A stretch of 32,036 nucleotides of DNA from CAYYMZ01 sp964473025. GTDB taxonomy: Bacteria; Patescibacteriota; UBA1384; DTJR01. How positions within the stretch are numbered: position 1 is the first letter of the stretch; each line of letters starts with the position of its first letter. The stretch is taken from contig CAYYMZ010000010.1 of assembly GCA_964473025.1 (NCBI GenBank), positions 1 through 32,036 on the forward strand, in the 5' to 3' direction. Position numbers and translations under genes: made by a program. Of the stretch, positions 15,685 to 24,218 are shown in pieces. Under the pieces are notes generated by a model that saw nothing but the letters and a program-made list of their open reading frames with translations, had not been told where the DNA came from and searched no databases.

Positions 15685-18600
15685 TGCTTTATTATCATCA
15701 AGTATCTGGTGTAATTTTTCCTCGGAGCAACGATGAATTGGAAGATGGATTGCTTAGTGAAATAGTCATAAACCGCGTAGCTGGTATTATTATTTTTCGG
15801 ATCATTTATTTTGATGATTTGATCGCCCGTCGGTAGGCGATTCACAGAATAGTTGCCAAACCCATCGGTGATATCGAATTTTCCTTGGCCGGCGAAATTT
15901 CCAACTGTAATTTTGAAACCGGAAACCGGTTTCCCATTTTGATCAAGCAAGGTGCCAGTCAGCTTGCTTGAGGTAAATTTGAAGCCAAGCGCTCCAAGCC
16001 AATTCTCAAGGGTTACGCTCATATTGGCAATCTGAGTTCTGATATAAGAAACTGCACGATTATTGGTCACCCACATGCTGACTTGACTTGAGACAACGTC
16101 GAGATTGAAATTAGCTTTCTGGATTGGGGTCAGTTTGTCATAATCTTCCTGCAACCATTTGCCAGCTAAAATTTGGGTAGGGGTGAGGGCAGAAAAAGCA
16201 CTACCGCTAACACTGATCCCGATAGATGGTGTGTTTAACTCTTTATATCCAACCTTATTCATTGAAGAGATTAACGAGTTTGCGCTGAAGCCTTCCGAAG
16301 TCGCGGCAAAAGCGTGTCCTAGTGCGAGTCCACCAGAAGCACTAGACGCTCTGGCAAAGGTCGGTGTGAATGTTGGTAGATGTGGAAATCTTTTTTGCAT
16401 CAGAGCTACCAAGTATTTTAGCGTATCTTTGCATTCTTTACTCATTTCTTTATCGTTGCGAGCGTCTGCAATTGATTGATGGTCTGTAAAATATCTAACA
16501 AAAAACTCTGCCCACATTTCATCGGGGTTAGTCATTGCATATTCCGAAAAACAATCATTGTATTTTTCGCTACAATCCCCAAACCAAGCTTTTTTGAAAG
16601 CTAAAAATATCGCATCTTTTTCGGGCAATGTCAAAGTGTCTGACACAACCAATGAATGCCCCAGTTCATGCACGCCTGTATATACTATTTCATCCCAGCC
16701 AGAGTTTTTTATTAAATCCCAATCCAACGCAATGATCCATTTTGTTTTAAGGCAGCCAATATCAAAATCGCTCATCCACGCTTGTCCCTTAATACTTTCT
16801 AATGGCAAGTTTGTAATTACAATTGTTGGCCTATCGGCCGAAGGAACACCTGCGACTAAATTCAATTGGAAATAAATATTACCTATTTCATGCAGGTAGC
16901 TTCTTTCCTCGGCTGTAAGCTGATCTTTTAAGTCCGGTGGAAAATAAAAGAAATTTGTGCCGCCGATCTTTTCACAAATAGCATCTGGATTAAATTTGCT
17001 TTTTTCTGTTAATTTTACATCAAGCTCGGGAATATTATTTTGCAAAAAATAAACTGGTGGGGCAATATATTTATCACTCTCAAAAACAAGAGATAATTGA
17101 CTGTCAGTAGAAAGATTAGACAAGTCGTAAATAAAGGTTGAGTGGCTCGGATCTGACTGATCTATGCGCCCACCCTGACTGCATTTAACGGTAGTTCTAT
17201 TACTTAAAACAAAAACGCAGTCAATTTCATTCTTGGTGATTGTTTCAGCTAATAAGTTGATGGGCTGATTTGTTTCTGAATCATAAAATTTTAATTTTAA
17301 CTCCTTGGTACCGGTTTTCAATGCGATGTTAATATTCGTATGCTTAACGCCTTTTTTGACCGTCATGACAATAGGGTTTGTTGAGCCCCACGGAGTTGAC
17401 CAGCATCCGGTCCAATCGATGGTATTGCCCGACTGGGATTTCATCTTTATAACCGCACAAACCGAGGCCTTAATTTCGTTTGCCTGCCTGAACTTGCTTG
17501 AATCAATCGTGAGAACGTAATGGGTCACCCCTCTTGAAACTACTTCAAGCTCTAACTTACCAGTAAGCAATAAATTTTCACTTTCAAGGATGACCTCTGC
17601 TTTTTCTGGGTTCATACCTTGGGCTAATGTAATGTCGTCTTCGGCAATTCTCAGATTTCCCTCAATGATTGTTGGGCTTATGGTTGGTGCTGGTGTTGGT
17701 GTTGGTGTTGGGGTCACCGTTCTGGTCGGGGAAGTTACTAGCGTCGGCGTAGGAGTAAGGGTAGCTGGGATCTGAAAATTCGCCCGAGCGTTTTGACCTG
17801 CAACAATAGTAATCGGTTGCTGTCCAATGGTTTGAAAGCCGGTACTAGCTGTCACCGTGTAGGAGCCTGACGGGATGTTTGATATCGAGTAATTGAAACG
17901 TTCTGCGCCGACAACGGTAGTCCATTGGGCAGCAGAAGTCGTTGATTTAACCGGATTACTATTAATTGACACGGTGGCTTGAGCCGGATTTCCACTTGCA
18001 TTAGTGACCGAGCCAATGAGGCTTCCGCTACCAGAACCTGTAGTAACGGTCGGTATCGCGGTAGCCGAAAATGCCACGCATGAACCTATAACATTGAGTT
18101 TGTATAAAAGACCGGCCGTATTTCCCTCAGGAGTAGAGTTTGGGATACCTATATTAGTTACCTCGACTTTTATTTCGTTTGTGCCGCTTTTAATCTGGCT
18201 TGCAACACCGACCTCGTCATAGCTTGTAAAGTTTCCGCCTGATTTCACCAAGCTTCCGTTAATGTAGGCTTTATAGTTATTGTCTGAAGCAACTCGCAAA
18301 ATAGCACTTGAAACAGTGCTTCCTTTCCACTCAAATTGTTTGGTAAAGGAATGAGTTTCATTAATCGCTGGATTTTGTACTTTTTCGCTTATCCATATCC
18401 AACTAGCACCTGGTATAGATGATGTCCATGAAGGACTTTTATATGCGTTTACTGCGGTTAGTAATCGATCAACCTTATTCGAAGTATCACTTACTACCGT
18501 TACGTCACAGGGGTTGGGGACGGGTTGGATACCCACATCCGCCTTGATATTCAAAGCATCAGCTAAAGCAGGAAAATGGCCTGTTTTGGCCGCGGCTAAG

Positions 18601-18695
18601 GATATTCCAGCACCAACAAGCAAAAAAACAACTGGCGCATAGATAGCTAACTTGCGCTTATTAACTTTCGCAAAGAAATTTCTTAAAAAACCCAT
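15681..18695 (-). CDS. Giant anchored exported putative metallopeptidase, first of the tandem pair
   Basis: 1004 residues. Basic N-terminus, membrane segment (about 16-35), then AKTGHFPALADALNIKAD, almost the same as in the downstream paralog. Residues about 85-205 resemble a beta-sandwich binding domain (WIWISEKVQNP..., ILRVASDNNYKAYING). One regulatory-like domain follows (about 223-310), then a Pro-Thr linker (TPTPTPTPAP) and a middle region leading to the metallopeptidase core: HELGH at 676-680 and NPDEMWAEFF at 723-732. After that come the ALTPTQILAGKWLQE segment and a C-terminal regulatory-like domain, both very similar to the downstream protein. GAGGGG precedes the ATG. Family was not identified; HExxH with a Glu 50 residues later suggests a gluzincin-type zinc site. 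Its substrate is unknown. Confidence 0.8.
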   Translation of the reverse strand: MGFLRNFFAKVNKRKLAIYAPVVFLLVGAGISLAAAKTGHFPALADALNIKADVGIQPVPNPCDVTVVSDTSNKVDRLLTAVNAYKSPSWTSSIPGASWIWISEKVQNPAINETHSFTKQFEWKGSTVSSAILRVASDNNYKAYINGSLVKSGGNFTSYDEVGVASQIKSGTNEIKVEVTNIGIPNSTPEGNTAGLLYKLNVIGSCVAFSATAIPTVTTGSGSGSLIGSVTNASGNPAQATVSINSNPVKSTTSAAQWTTVVGAERFNYSISNIPSGSYTVTASTGFQTIGQQPITIVAGQNARANFQIPATLTPTPTLVTSPTRTVTPTPTPTPAPTISPTIIEGNLRIAEDDITLAQGMNPEKAEVILESENLLLTGKLELEVVSRGVTHYVLTIDSSKFRQANEIKASVCAVIKMKSQSGNTIDWTGCWSTPWGSTNPIVMTVKKGVKHTNINIALKTGTKELKLKFYDSETNQPINLLAETITKNEIDCVFVLSNRTTVKCSQGGRIDQSDPSHSTFIYDLSNLSTDSQLSLVFESDKYIAPPVYFLQNNIPELDVKLTEKSKFNPDAICEKIGGTNFFYFPPDLKDQLTAEERSYLHEIGNIYFQLNLVAGVPSADRPTIVITNLPLESIKGQAWMSDFDIGCLKTKWIIALDWDLIKNSGWDEIVYTGVHELGHSLVVSDTLTLPEKDAIFLAFKKAWFGDCSEKYNDCFSEYAMTNPDEMWAEFFVRYFTDHQSIADARNDKEMSKECKDTLKYLVALMQKRFPHLPTFTPTFARASSASGGLALGHAFAATSEGFSANSLISSMNKVGYKELNTPSIGISVSGSAFSALTPTQILAGKWLQEDYDKLTPIQKANFNLDVVSSQVSMWVTNNRAVSYIRTQIANMSVTLENWLGALGFKFTSSKLTGTLLDQNGKPVSGFKITVGNFAGQGKFDITDGFGNYSVNRLPTGDQIIKINDPKNNNTSYAVYDYFTKQSIFQFIVAPRKNYTRYLMIIKQ

Positions 18696-18766
18696 TCCCC
18701 TCTTGTGTTTACAAAATTATTACTGCTTAAATTTACCACTTCGCACTAATTGTAGCAAGCAATACC

Positions 18767-19243
18767 TCAAACAAAAATCGCAATTATAAAAATCGTCAGC
18801 ATCGCGATGGCAATTAGAACATTAATCAAAATTCCAATCGTTGTCGTTAAAAGCGTGTAGCCCGCGGATCGGGTGCTTTTTTTAATATTTCTTTTGGTTA
18901 AAAGTTCGAAGATAAGGACACCTAAGGCCGGGCCAATAAACATGCCCAAAAGGCCAAAGATCGAAAAACCCACAATTGCGCCCAAAATAGCACCTAGGAT
19001 TCCTAAAATCCCCGCCCCTGAATATTTTGCCCCAAGTGCTCCCGAAAAATAATCAATCAAAACCGATATTAAAGCGAGAGCGATCAGAAAACCAATTGCC
19101 AGGGGCGACATAAAATGGCCTGTGAAAACCGCTAAAAGAATTCCCACTAGAACAACAGGAATTCCAGGAACGACCGGTAAAAAAATTCCAATTAAGCCCG
19201 CTGAAACTAGAATCGCCGACAATGAATACCAAAAATAAATCAT
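18767..19243 (-). CDS. DUF456 family membrane protein
   Basis: About 158 residues, almost entirely hydrophobic with four to five membrane helices and Gly-rich turns (GIFLPVVPGIPVVLVGILL, GAILGAIVGFSIFGLLGMFIGPALGV), matching the DUF456 pattern of repeated glycine-zipper helices. Function is unknown in this family. The frame is open from 19366, but the ATG at 19243 is chosen because the hydrophobic family region begins there and the upstream part overlaps the divergent promoter. It ends 71 nt upstream of the giant-protein gene, on the same strand. Confidence 0.8.
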   Translation of the reverse strand: MIYFWYSLSAILVSAGLIGIFLPVVPGIPVVLVGILLAVFTGHFMSPLAIGFLIALALISVLIDYFSGALGAKYSGAGILGILGAILGAIVGFSIFGLLGMFIGPALGVLIFELLTKRNIKKSTRSAGYTLLTTTIGILINVLIAIAMLTIFIIAIFV

Positions 19244-19259
19244 ATCTACGATTTTACCC

Positions 19260-19287
19260 TTGATTTCTCTTTTTTTAAAGATATAAT
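19260..19287 (+). promoter_or_regulatory. Promoter of the second small-gene unit
   Basis: TTGATT at 19260-19265, 16-nt spacer, consensus TATAAT at 19282-19287. The predicted start of transcription is near 19294, about 35 nt before the ATG at 19329. Confidence 0.7.
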
Positions 19288-19328
19288 GAAGTACTGTTTT
19301 CAATCTGCTCGTTGAAAGGATGATCGTT

Positions 19329-19799
19329 ATGGCTAGAAGGCAGATGCAGTTGCTCCAGATACCCAAGATGCGAAGCTGGAAGAAACGGCTTCAAGAAGCC
19401 CTAAGGAAGCTGAAGGAGAGAAGCTTTAATGACAAGGATCAATCGGGAAAGCACCTGGAGAGGTATACCGTTACCGCCGGATACTGGTTTTCAAGCAGCA
19501 CGATCCGGGGCACGTTGCTTAAGGCAGGCGTGATCGAGAAGATTGGTCGCCTTGACAACAAGTTTCTCGCTACCGAGTTTGGCGCAAGGATCGCCCGGCA
19601 TGTCGGCGGTCCCCTGATGCATAATCTGTGGCTCTACCGGATTAACGAGAAGCGCTTCTCCGATTTCAGTCAGCACTTGCAGGATACTCCGCTACTTGTC
19701 AGCCGACACGGCGAAGGACCAGATTCGGGCAGGATCTTCTTAGTACCCAAAGGGGAAACCATGATTAGCCCTGACTTCGAGTGGTACGAAGAAGGCTGA
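19329..19799 (+). CDS. Basic small protein, function unknown, in own transcription unit
   Basis: About 156 residues, unrecognised. The ATG at 19329 is preferred over 19320 because GAAAGG (19314-19319) then has normal spacing. The N-terminal 40 residues are strongly basic (KMRSWKKRLQEALRKLKERS), which could bind nucleic acid. The middle segment (YWFSSSTIRGTLLKAGVIEKI...ARIARHVGGPLM) is reminiscent of a short helix-turn-helix arrangement but was not assigned, and the C-terminus is acidic (SPDFEWYEEG). GC-rich composition contrasts with the neighbouring genes. A consensus promoter and a perfect terminator enclose it, so it is a stand-alone expression unit between opposing native genes. Confidence 0.7.
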   Translation: MARRQMQLLQIPKMRSWKKRLQEALRKLKERSFNDKDQSGKHLERYTVTAGYWFSSSTIRGTLLKAGVIEKIGRLDNKFLATEFGARIARHVGGPLMHNLWLYRINEKRFSDFSQHLQDTPLLVSRHGEGPDSGRIFLVPKGETMISPDFEWYEEG

Positions 19800-19833
19800 T
19801 TCCCCGGGTCGTAGCATGCGACAGTGCACGTAT

Positions 19834-19872
19834 CAGGCCCCGGTTTGGCAACAAACCGGGGCCTGTTTTCTT
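19834..19872 (+). terminator. Strong rho-independent terminator
   Basis: A perfect 14-bp stem, CAGGCCCCGGTTTG (19834-19847) with CAAACCGGGGCCTG (19852-19865), loop of 4, followed by TTTTCTT. Confidence 0.92.
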
Positions 19873-19899
19873 ATCATATGCAATGGTAAAATAAATCTG

Positions 19900-21900
19900 A
19901 TGAAAAAAGCTTATGTAATCGCGGCTGTTTTTGCGGTTTTGATATTGGTGGGAGTTTTTTTATGGCGCCAGGGATACTTTAGTATCAAAGCCGACACACT
20001 GGTTAATGCGCCAGCAGCAATTCAGACAATCTATCAAAACGGAGTTCCTCATACAGATAAAGATGGCAACACCAGATCTACATACGATCAAAATAAAAGT
20101 TTCTTTCCAATCGGCATTTATTTTCCAAACAGCGATGCAGATCTTAATACGGTCTCAAACCCTTCGACAAATTTTAACTTGGCATTTTTATATAACACCT
20201 ACGCCGCACACAATAACGATGCAGTCAATTCAGTTATTAATAAAATTAAAAGCAGCTCAAACCCCGATTTCAAAATTATTCTTTCAAACAAAAATACAGA
20301 TTATTTTGATTTAAATTGGGTTAAACTCGGACAGTTCTCAAGCCCTGATAACTCAAAAATTTTACCTTCGTTCCCACTTTTAGAACAAAACAATGACAAA
20401 AAAAATATCTTCGCGTGGTACTTGGCCGATGAACCGATTAAATATGGCAATCCTTGGGTATCTTTTCTCGAAACATTATCCGCTAAAATCAAAGCGAGGG
20501 GAGTTACCAAACCGCTTTTTGAGGTCAACACCGCGGATATGACAAATACTGCGTGGAACTCTTTCGCCAAGTTGGGCGACATCGCGGTTTTGGATAATTA
20601 TCCCACGGATCAAAAATGGGTCAGAAATGATCCCAATTTAATGATATCGAGCTTAGACCGAAGCGACATAAAAGTCACCATCCCCAAAACAGTTTCGGCC
20701 ACAGTTGCAGCCAACAATAGCGCAAAACCGGTTTGGCTGGTGGTCCAGGCGATGAAGCCCAAAAACGGTGCCGACGGAAAACAAACGAGGTTTCCAACAC
20801 CAGTCGAGGAAAGAGCCATGGTTTATGCGGGAATAGTCAACGGCGCCACCGGAATTATTTACTATGCTTACGACACGCCGGAAGTATTGAGGGCAAACGC
20901 CGGCAAGGAACACATCGGGATCAACCCAAGCCCAGATCCAAATTTGAGTCAAGCCAATCAAGCGGCAAGTAAAACCCTCTGGAATTCTATCGCCGGAACA
21001 GCTGGCATCAACTCGGAGCTAAAACGGCTGTCGCCTGCCATTCTCTCATCGACATCAAAATCAGAATACTCCGTCAATACTACTCAAGATACTGCCACCA
21101 ATCAATCGCCGACTCCGGTACGTACAATTCTTAAAGAATATAACGGCAAATATTATTTAATTGCCGTCAACGTCAATAACAATAAGGCGCAGGCGACTTT
21201 TTCGTTTGTCGATAATGTTTTCAAAAATTCAAATATTGTGGTGCAGTTTGAAAACCGGAATTTATCCGAAAGTAATCAATCATTTGCCGATAGTTTTGAA
21301 CCTTTTGCCGTTCACGTTTACAGTTGGGACGCTAAAAATAGATCGTGTTTATTAACCGGATTTAATGTCATAAGCAGCGCTTCCGTGGTTTCTCCCTCAT
21401 CAATTTTAGCCAACAACAATGTGATTTTCGATTTTAATCAAATTGGGGATGAAAGCTGGCGTAAATCCACGAACCAAGATATTGCAATTATAAAACCCGA
21501 CACCGGATATTACGTGTACTCATTCGGAAACAATTGTTACGCTCTGCCCGAAAACGTGTCTGCAAGCTCAAGTGATACCGCAGTCATCAGACGTGGCTGG
21601 AATCTCTTGGCTAACCCAACCGATGCACCAGCAAATCTAACGGCAATGAAATACTTAACTCTTAAAAAAGGACGGTCAAACAGCTGTACCGGCTCGACCT
21701 GTTTTGAAGAAAAAAGATTAAGTGATTTACTTACAGGATCTGATGCAACGAGCCGCAGCTACAAATATCTGTTCTTAATTCAAAACGGCAATACTACCGA
21801 CCCGAACAAAGCATTTCAAAAAATTCAGGTGACTTCCGCTAATATTGGTACTGTTCAAATTCCCGCGCATACTACGTTTTGGTTTTATCTGTTTGAATAG
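19900..21900 (+). CDS. Exported glycosidase-like protein with C-terminal FWFYLFE module
   Basis: 666 residues from the ATG at 19900; the open frame begins earlier but would run through the terminator. Membrane segment at about 5-22, then GYFSIKADTL, similar to the NIKAD segment of the giant proteins. Residues about 65-400 look like a TIM-barrel glycoside hydrolase-type domain: FPIGIYFP, NIFAWYLADEPI with Asp177-Glu178 as candidate acid residues, IAVLDNYP and GATGIIYYAYDT. A short beta domain (about 405-475) and the recurring C-terminal module (about 487-666) follow: FDFNQIGDESWR, GYYVY, IRRGWNLL, a Cys pair, NGNTTDPN and FWFYLFE at the end. Catalytic function is inferred by pattern, substrate unknown. 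No promoter is obvious after the preceding terminator. Confidence 0.75.
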   Translation: MKKAYVIAAVFAVLILVGVFLWRQGYFSIKADTLVNAPAAIQTIYQNGVPHTDKDGNTRSTYDQNKSFFPIGIYFPNSDADLNTVSNPSTNFNLAFLYNTYAAHNNDAVNSVINKIKSSSNPDFKIILSNKNTDYFDLNWVKLGQFSSPDNSKILPSFPLLEQNNDKKNIFAWYLADEPIKYGNPWVSFLETLSAKIKARGVTKPLFEVNTADMTNTAWNSFAKLGDIAVLDNYPTDQKWVRNDPNLMISSLDRSDIKVTIPKTVSATVAANNSAKPVWLVVQAMKPKNGADGKQTRFPTPVEERAMVYAGIVNGATGIIYYAYDTPEVLRANAGKEHIGINPSPDPNLSQANQAASKTLWNSIAGTAGINSELKRLSPAILSSTSKSEYSVNTTQDTATNQSPTPVRTILKEYNGKYYLIAVNVNNNKAQATFSFVDNVFKNSNIVVQFENRNLSESNQSFADSFEPFAVHVYSWDAKNRSCLLTGFNVISSASVVSPSSILANNNVIFDFNQIGDESWRKSTNQDIAIIKPDTGYYVYSFGNNCYALPENVSASSSDTAVIRRGWNLLANPTDAPANLTAMKYLTLKKGRSNSCTGSTCFEEKRLSDLLTGSDATSRSYKYLFLIQNGNTTDPNKAFQKIQVTSANIGTVQIPAHTTFWFYLFE

Positions 21901-21929
21901 TCAGATTTAGATCATCCCCCGAATTTATT

Positions 21930-22586
21930 TTACGCCTTTCCTTCCCACTCTTTATAGAACCTTCCCAAGAAATCTTCAAGATATTGGTGGCGTGAGGTCG
22001 CAATTTCTTTGGCTGTTTTTGTGTTCATCCGATCTTTTAGCAGTAAAAGCTTTTCATAAAAATGATGAAGTGTTGAATCCGCGCCTTTTTTATATTCCTC
22101 AAATGAATCGTGGTGTTTTACTTCGCCTTGCGGGTTAAATATTTCCCTGCCTTTATGTCCTCCGTAGGCGAAGGCTCTTGCAATACCGACAGCGCCGATT
22201 GCATCAAGACGGTCCGCATCCTGAACAATCTTACCTTCTAGTGTTTTAATTTTATTTTCCTCACCCGCCCCTTTAAACGAAATATTCCTTACAATGTCTG
22301 TAACTTTTGTTGTCGTTTCGGAATCAACCTTTAATGAAGATAAAAGTTTGAGGGCCTGTTTTGGCCCCGCCTCGAAGTCGCCACCGGTAAATTTCCAGTC
22401 AGCAACGTCATGTAAAAGCGCGGCAAGTTCAGCCATATATAAATCAGCCTTTTCGGCTTTGCCGATACGCTTCGCCATCTGCCAGACGCGATAAACATGC
22501 CACCAGTCATGCCCGGTGCCCTCTCCCGACATCCGTTTTTCAATTTCTTTGGCAACACCTAAAATTATATTTCTTTTATTTTGCAT
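21930..22586 (-). CDS. HD-domain phosphohydrolase
   Basis: About 218 residues, HD superfamily metal-dependent phosphohydrolase of the YedJ-like kind. Metal ligands are visible as His30 (in GHDWWH), His59-Asp60 (LLHDVADW) and Asp123 or Asp125 (QDADRLDA). Substrate is unknown; relatives act on nucleotides or small phosphate esters. The start is set at the ATG at 22586; the frame stays open upstream only because it runs through the tRNA-Leu gene, whose translation gives a tRNA-derived peptide. It lies 10 nt downstream of tRNA-Leu and is probably on the same transcript. Confidence 0.87.
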   Translation of the reverse strand: MQNKRNIILGVAKEIEKRMSGEGTGHDWWHVYRVWQMAKRIGKAEKADLYMAELAALLHDVADWKFTGGDFEAGPKQALKLLSSLKVDSETTTKVTDIVRNISFKGAGEENKIKTLEGKIVQDADRLDAIGAVGIARAFAYGGHKGREIFNPQGEVKHHDSFEEYKKGADSTLHHFYEKLLLLKDRMNTKTAKEIATSRHQYLEDFLGRFYKEWEGKA

Positions 22587-22595
22587 AAAATTTAA

Positions 22596-22682
22596 TGGTG
22601 CCGAGAGAGAGACTCGAACTCTCAAGCCCTTGCGGGCGCTGGCTCCTAAAGCCAGTGCGGTTACCAATTTCGCCACCTCGGC
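22596..22682 (-). tRNA. tRNA-Leu (anticodon UAG)
   Basis: 87 nt including an encoded CCA. The acceptor arm GCCGAGG pairs with CTCTCGGC at the 3' end; the anticodon stem is CTGGC/GCCAG with loop TTTAGGA (anticodon TAG). A long variable arm (CCCGCAAGGG) marks it as class II, and the T-loop is GTTCGAGTC. It lies between the LAGLIDADG gene and the HD gene on the same strand. Confidence 0.96.
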
Positions 22683-22688
22683 ATAATT

Positions 22689-23363
22689 TTATTTCGTTCT
22701 AACGGTAAAACGATTTTGCCACCTCGCTGGAGAAAAATCTGGTGAAATCTCGAGAAATCTGGAGGATCTTCGTCGTTTCCTCTCTAATGATATGGCACAA
22801 TTGTTATGGTACATTTTAGAAATGACTTTTAAAGAGTCTCTTTTGTAATATGCTAACTGCCATGCGCCGTTGACATGACACAGGGAACCACCTTCAGTAT
22901 TTATTATTTTTTTAATTGATTCACCAAGCCAGCCAAGAAATTCTACGCTACCAGATGCGAATCTTATTTTTACTTGGGGTAATTTGGATTCCGGATGCTT
23001 ATTGAAGCTAATGCTCCCATCACCATCAAAGTATCCTCGTAGAAAATCTGGGAAATAATCTATTGGGATTTTTAGTCGTCTAATTATTAAACTCTTATTT
23101 GGCATTAGTCCTATTGAAAGCAAAAATTTATATAGCTTAACATTCCCAAACTGAACACGGAGATAGGTCTTTCCAGAATAGCCACTCTTTTTGGTAGTTA
23201 TTTTGTTTTCTATCCCCCATGACGTTTTAAAATTTTCAATTTGCTGTAAATCTTTAGATGTAAAATCAAAATGTCTTCCGTCACAACTCATACTTCCGTC
23301 AGCAGTAAAAAGGCCAAGACCATATGCAAAATTGTTATCCCAATATTGTTCATCTTCTGCCAT
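22689..23363 (-). CDS. LAGLIDADG-type homing endonuclease, free-standing
   Basis: 224 residues with two LAGLIDADG-like motifs: AYGLGLFTADGS (13-24) and FLRGYFDGDGSI (107-118), the layout of monomeric homing endonucleases, each ending in the acidic residue expected to bind metal. The C-terminus is basic (ERKRRRSSRF). It ends 7 nt upstream of an intact tRNA-Leu and is not inside an intron or intein that I can see. The last coding bases (22703-22727) resemble the 5' end of tRNA-Leu. A TATAAT (23377-23372 on the minus strand) lies about 9 nt before the ATG without a Shine-Dalgarno, so the message may be leaderless. Confidence 0.85.
   Translation of the reverse strand: MAEDEQYWDNNFAYGLGLFTADGSMSCDGRHFDFTSKDLQQIENFKTSWGIENKITTKKSGYSGKTYLRVQFGNVKLYKFLLSIGLMPNKSLIIRRLKIPIDYFPDFLRGYFDGDGSISFNKHPESKLPQVKIRFASGSVEFLGWLGESIKKIINTEGGSLCHVNGAWQLAYYKRDSLKVISKMYHNNCAISLERKRRRSSRFLEISPDFSPARWQNRFTVRTK
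22703..22727 (-). other. tRNA-Leu-like 5' fragment at the 3' end of the endonuclease gene
   Basis: On the minus strand this reads GCGAGGTGGCAAAATCG..., close to the tRNA-Leu 5' part GCCGAGGTGGCGAAATTGG at 22682-22658, and both run on to an ACCG. It may be a remnant of a tRNA gene used as a target. Similarity is partial. Confidence 0.35.
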
Positions 23364-23507
23364 CAGGAGTGATTATAAACCAAACGCCAAAAAAAATAAA
23401 GCCCAGATCGCCTTTTTGGTTTCCGGCCTCTTAAACCAATTGCAAACCCCAAATGCCCAACTAGAGGTGTAGGCAATACAAATCCGTCCCCTGTTTTAAT
23501 TTCTGTT

Positions 23508-24152
23508 CTATTTGTTCAGGGTTAATGAATAAGTTAGTGCTAAAGCATTATTATAGTCATCCAGTGAACTAACACCTACCAGAAAAATATCATTTGGGGT
23601 CATCACGCCAACTGTGATAATCTTATCCCCATTTATTATCGTCCACTCATAGTGTGCACAAACCGAAGGGTTAATGAAGAACGAGGCGGGAGAACCATTA
23701 AAGGTAATATCCTGCAAGTTAGAGATTTGCCCGTTGATTTCATCCTTTTCGAGGTCAAGTTGCGACGAAGATCCAACTCCAATTTCAACCAACTCGCAGC
23801 CAACCTGGGTCGGTCCCCCAGGACCACCGTTTTCTGCATCTTTTTTGTATGCCGCTGCCTCAGTTGATGTTACGATGCCTACTCTGCCATTTGTATCATC
23901 TGAAACCGTCCAATCGCTGGGGTATTTGAAACTATAACTACCATCTTTACTTTTATACTCCTTCCAACTGGCCATTTTTTGAACAAAATCTTCAGATTGC
24001 CCGGCTGTGGGGGGAGGGATTAAATTCGCATTTATAATTTTATTTTGGTCGCTCACGATTGAAGAACACTGTCCTCGTAACCATAGATACGTTCCACCTC
24101 CAACTACAACAGCAACGATTACCGCTGTTAAAATATATCCCCAAACTTTCAT
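23508..24152 (-). CDS. PsbP-like membrane-anchored exported protein
   Basis: 214 residues. N-terminal membrane anchor (about 5-25), a Pro-rich linker, then WKEYKSKDGSYSFKYPSDW (63-81), the opening typical of PsbP/Mog1-fold exported proteins common in low-GC and CPR genomes, and a beta-rich remainder with three extracellular Cys. Function is unknown. It lies 144 nt upstream of the LAGLIDADG gene and downstream of the ComEA-like gene on the same strand, with its own AT-rich leader. Confidence 0.75.
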   Translation of the reverse strand: MKVWGYILTAVIVAVVVGGGTYLWLRGQCSSIVSDQNKIINANLIPPPTAGQSEDFVQKMASWKEYKSKDGSYSFKYPSDWTVSDDTNGRVGIVTSTEAAAYKKDAENGGPGGPTQVGCELVEIGVGSSSQLDLEKDEINGQISNLQDITFNGSPASFFINPSVCAHYEWTIINGDKIITVGVMTPNDIFLVGVSSLDDYNNALALTYSLTLNK

Positions 24153-24187
24153 GTTTCCCCCAATTTTTATTATTTATTAATTAAAAC

Positions 24188-24208
24188 TATATATATATAT
24201 ATATATAT
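24188..24208. repeat. TA dinucleotide tract
   Basis: A run of about ten TA units in the intergenic stretch between the ComEA-like gene and the PsbP-like gene. It is slippage-prone and may act as part of an AT-rich promoter region. Confidence 0.9.
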
Positions 24209-24218
24209 TAAAGCAACT

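Noticed and set aside
17680..17770. Possible CRISPR-like or satellite array
   Set aside because: The repetition is only the codon pattern of a Pro-Thr linker; there are no spacers.
17590..17775. Another Val-Gly-rich plus-strand ORF
   Set aside because: Antisense of the TPTPTPTPAP linker of the upstream giant; no Shine-Dalgarno.
18767..19366. Longer form of the DUF456 protein
   Set aside because: The extra 41 residues overlap the divergent promoter and leader of the 19329 gene and lack family similarity.
22587..22676. N-terminal extension of the HD-domain ORF (ALALGASARKGLRVRVSL)
   Set aside because: It is the translation of the tRNA-Leu gene in one frame, not protein-coding sequence; the HD protein starts at 22586.
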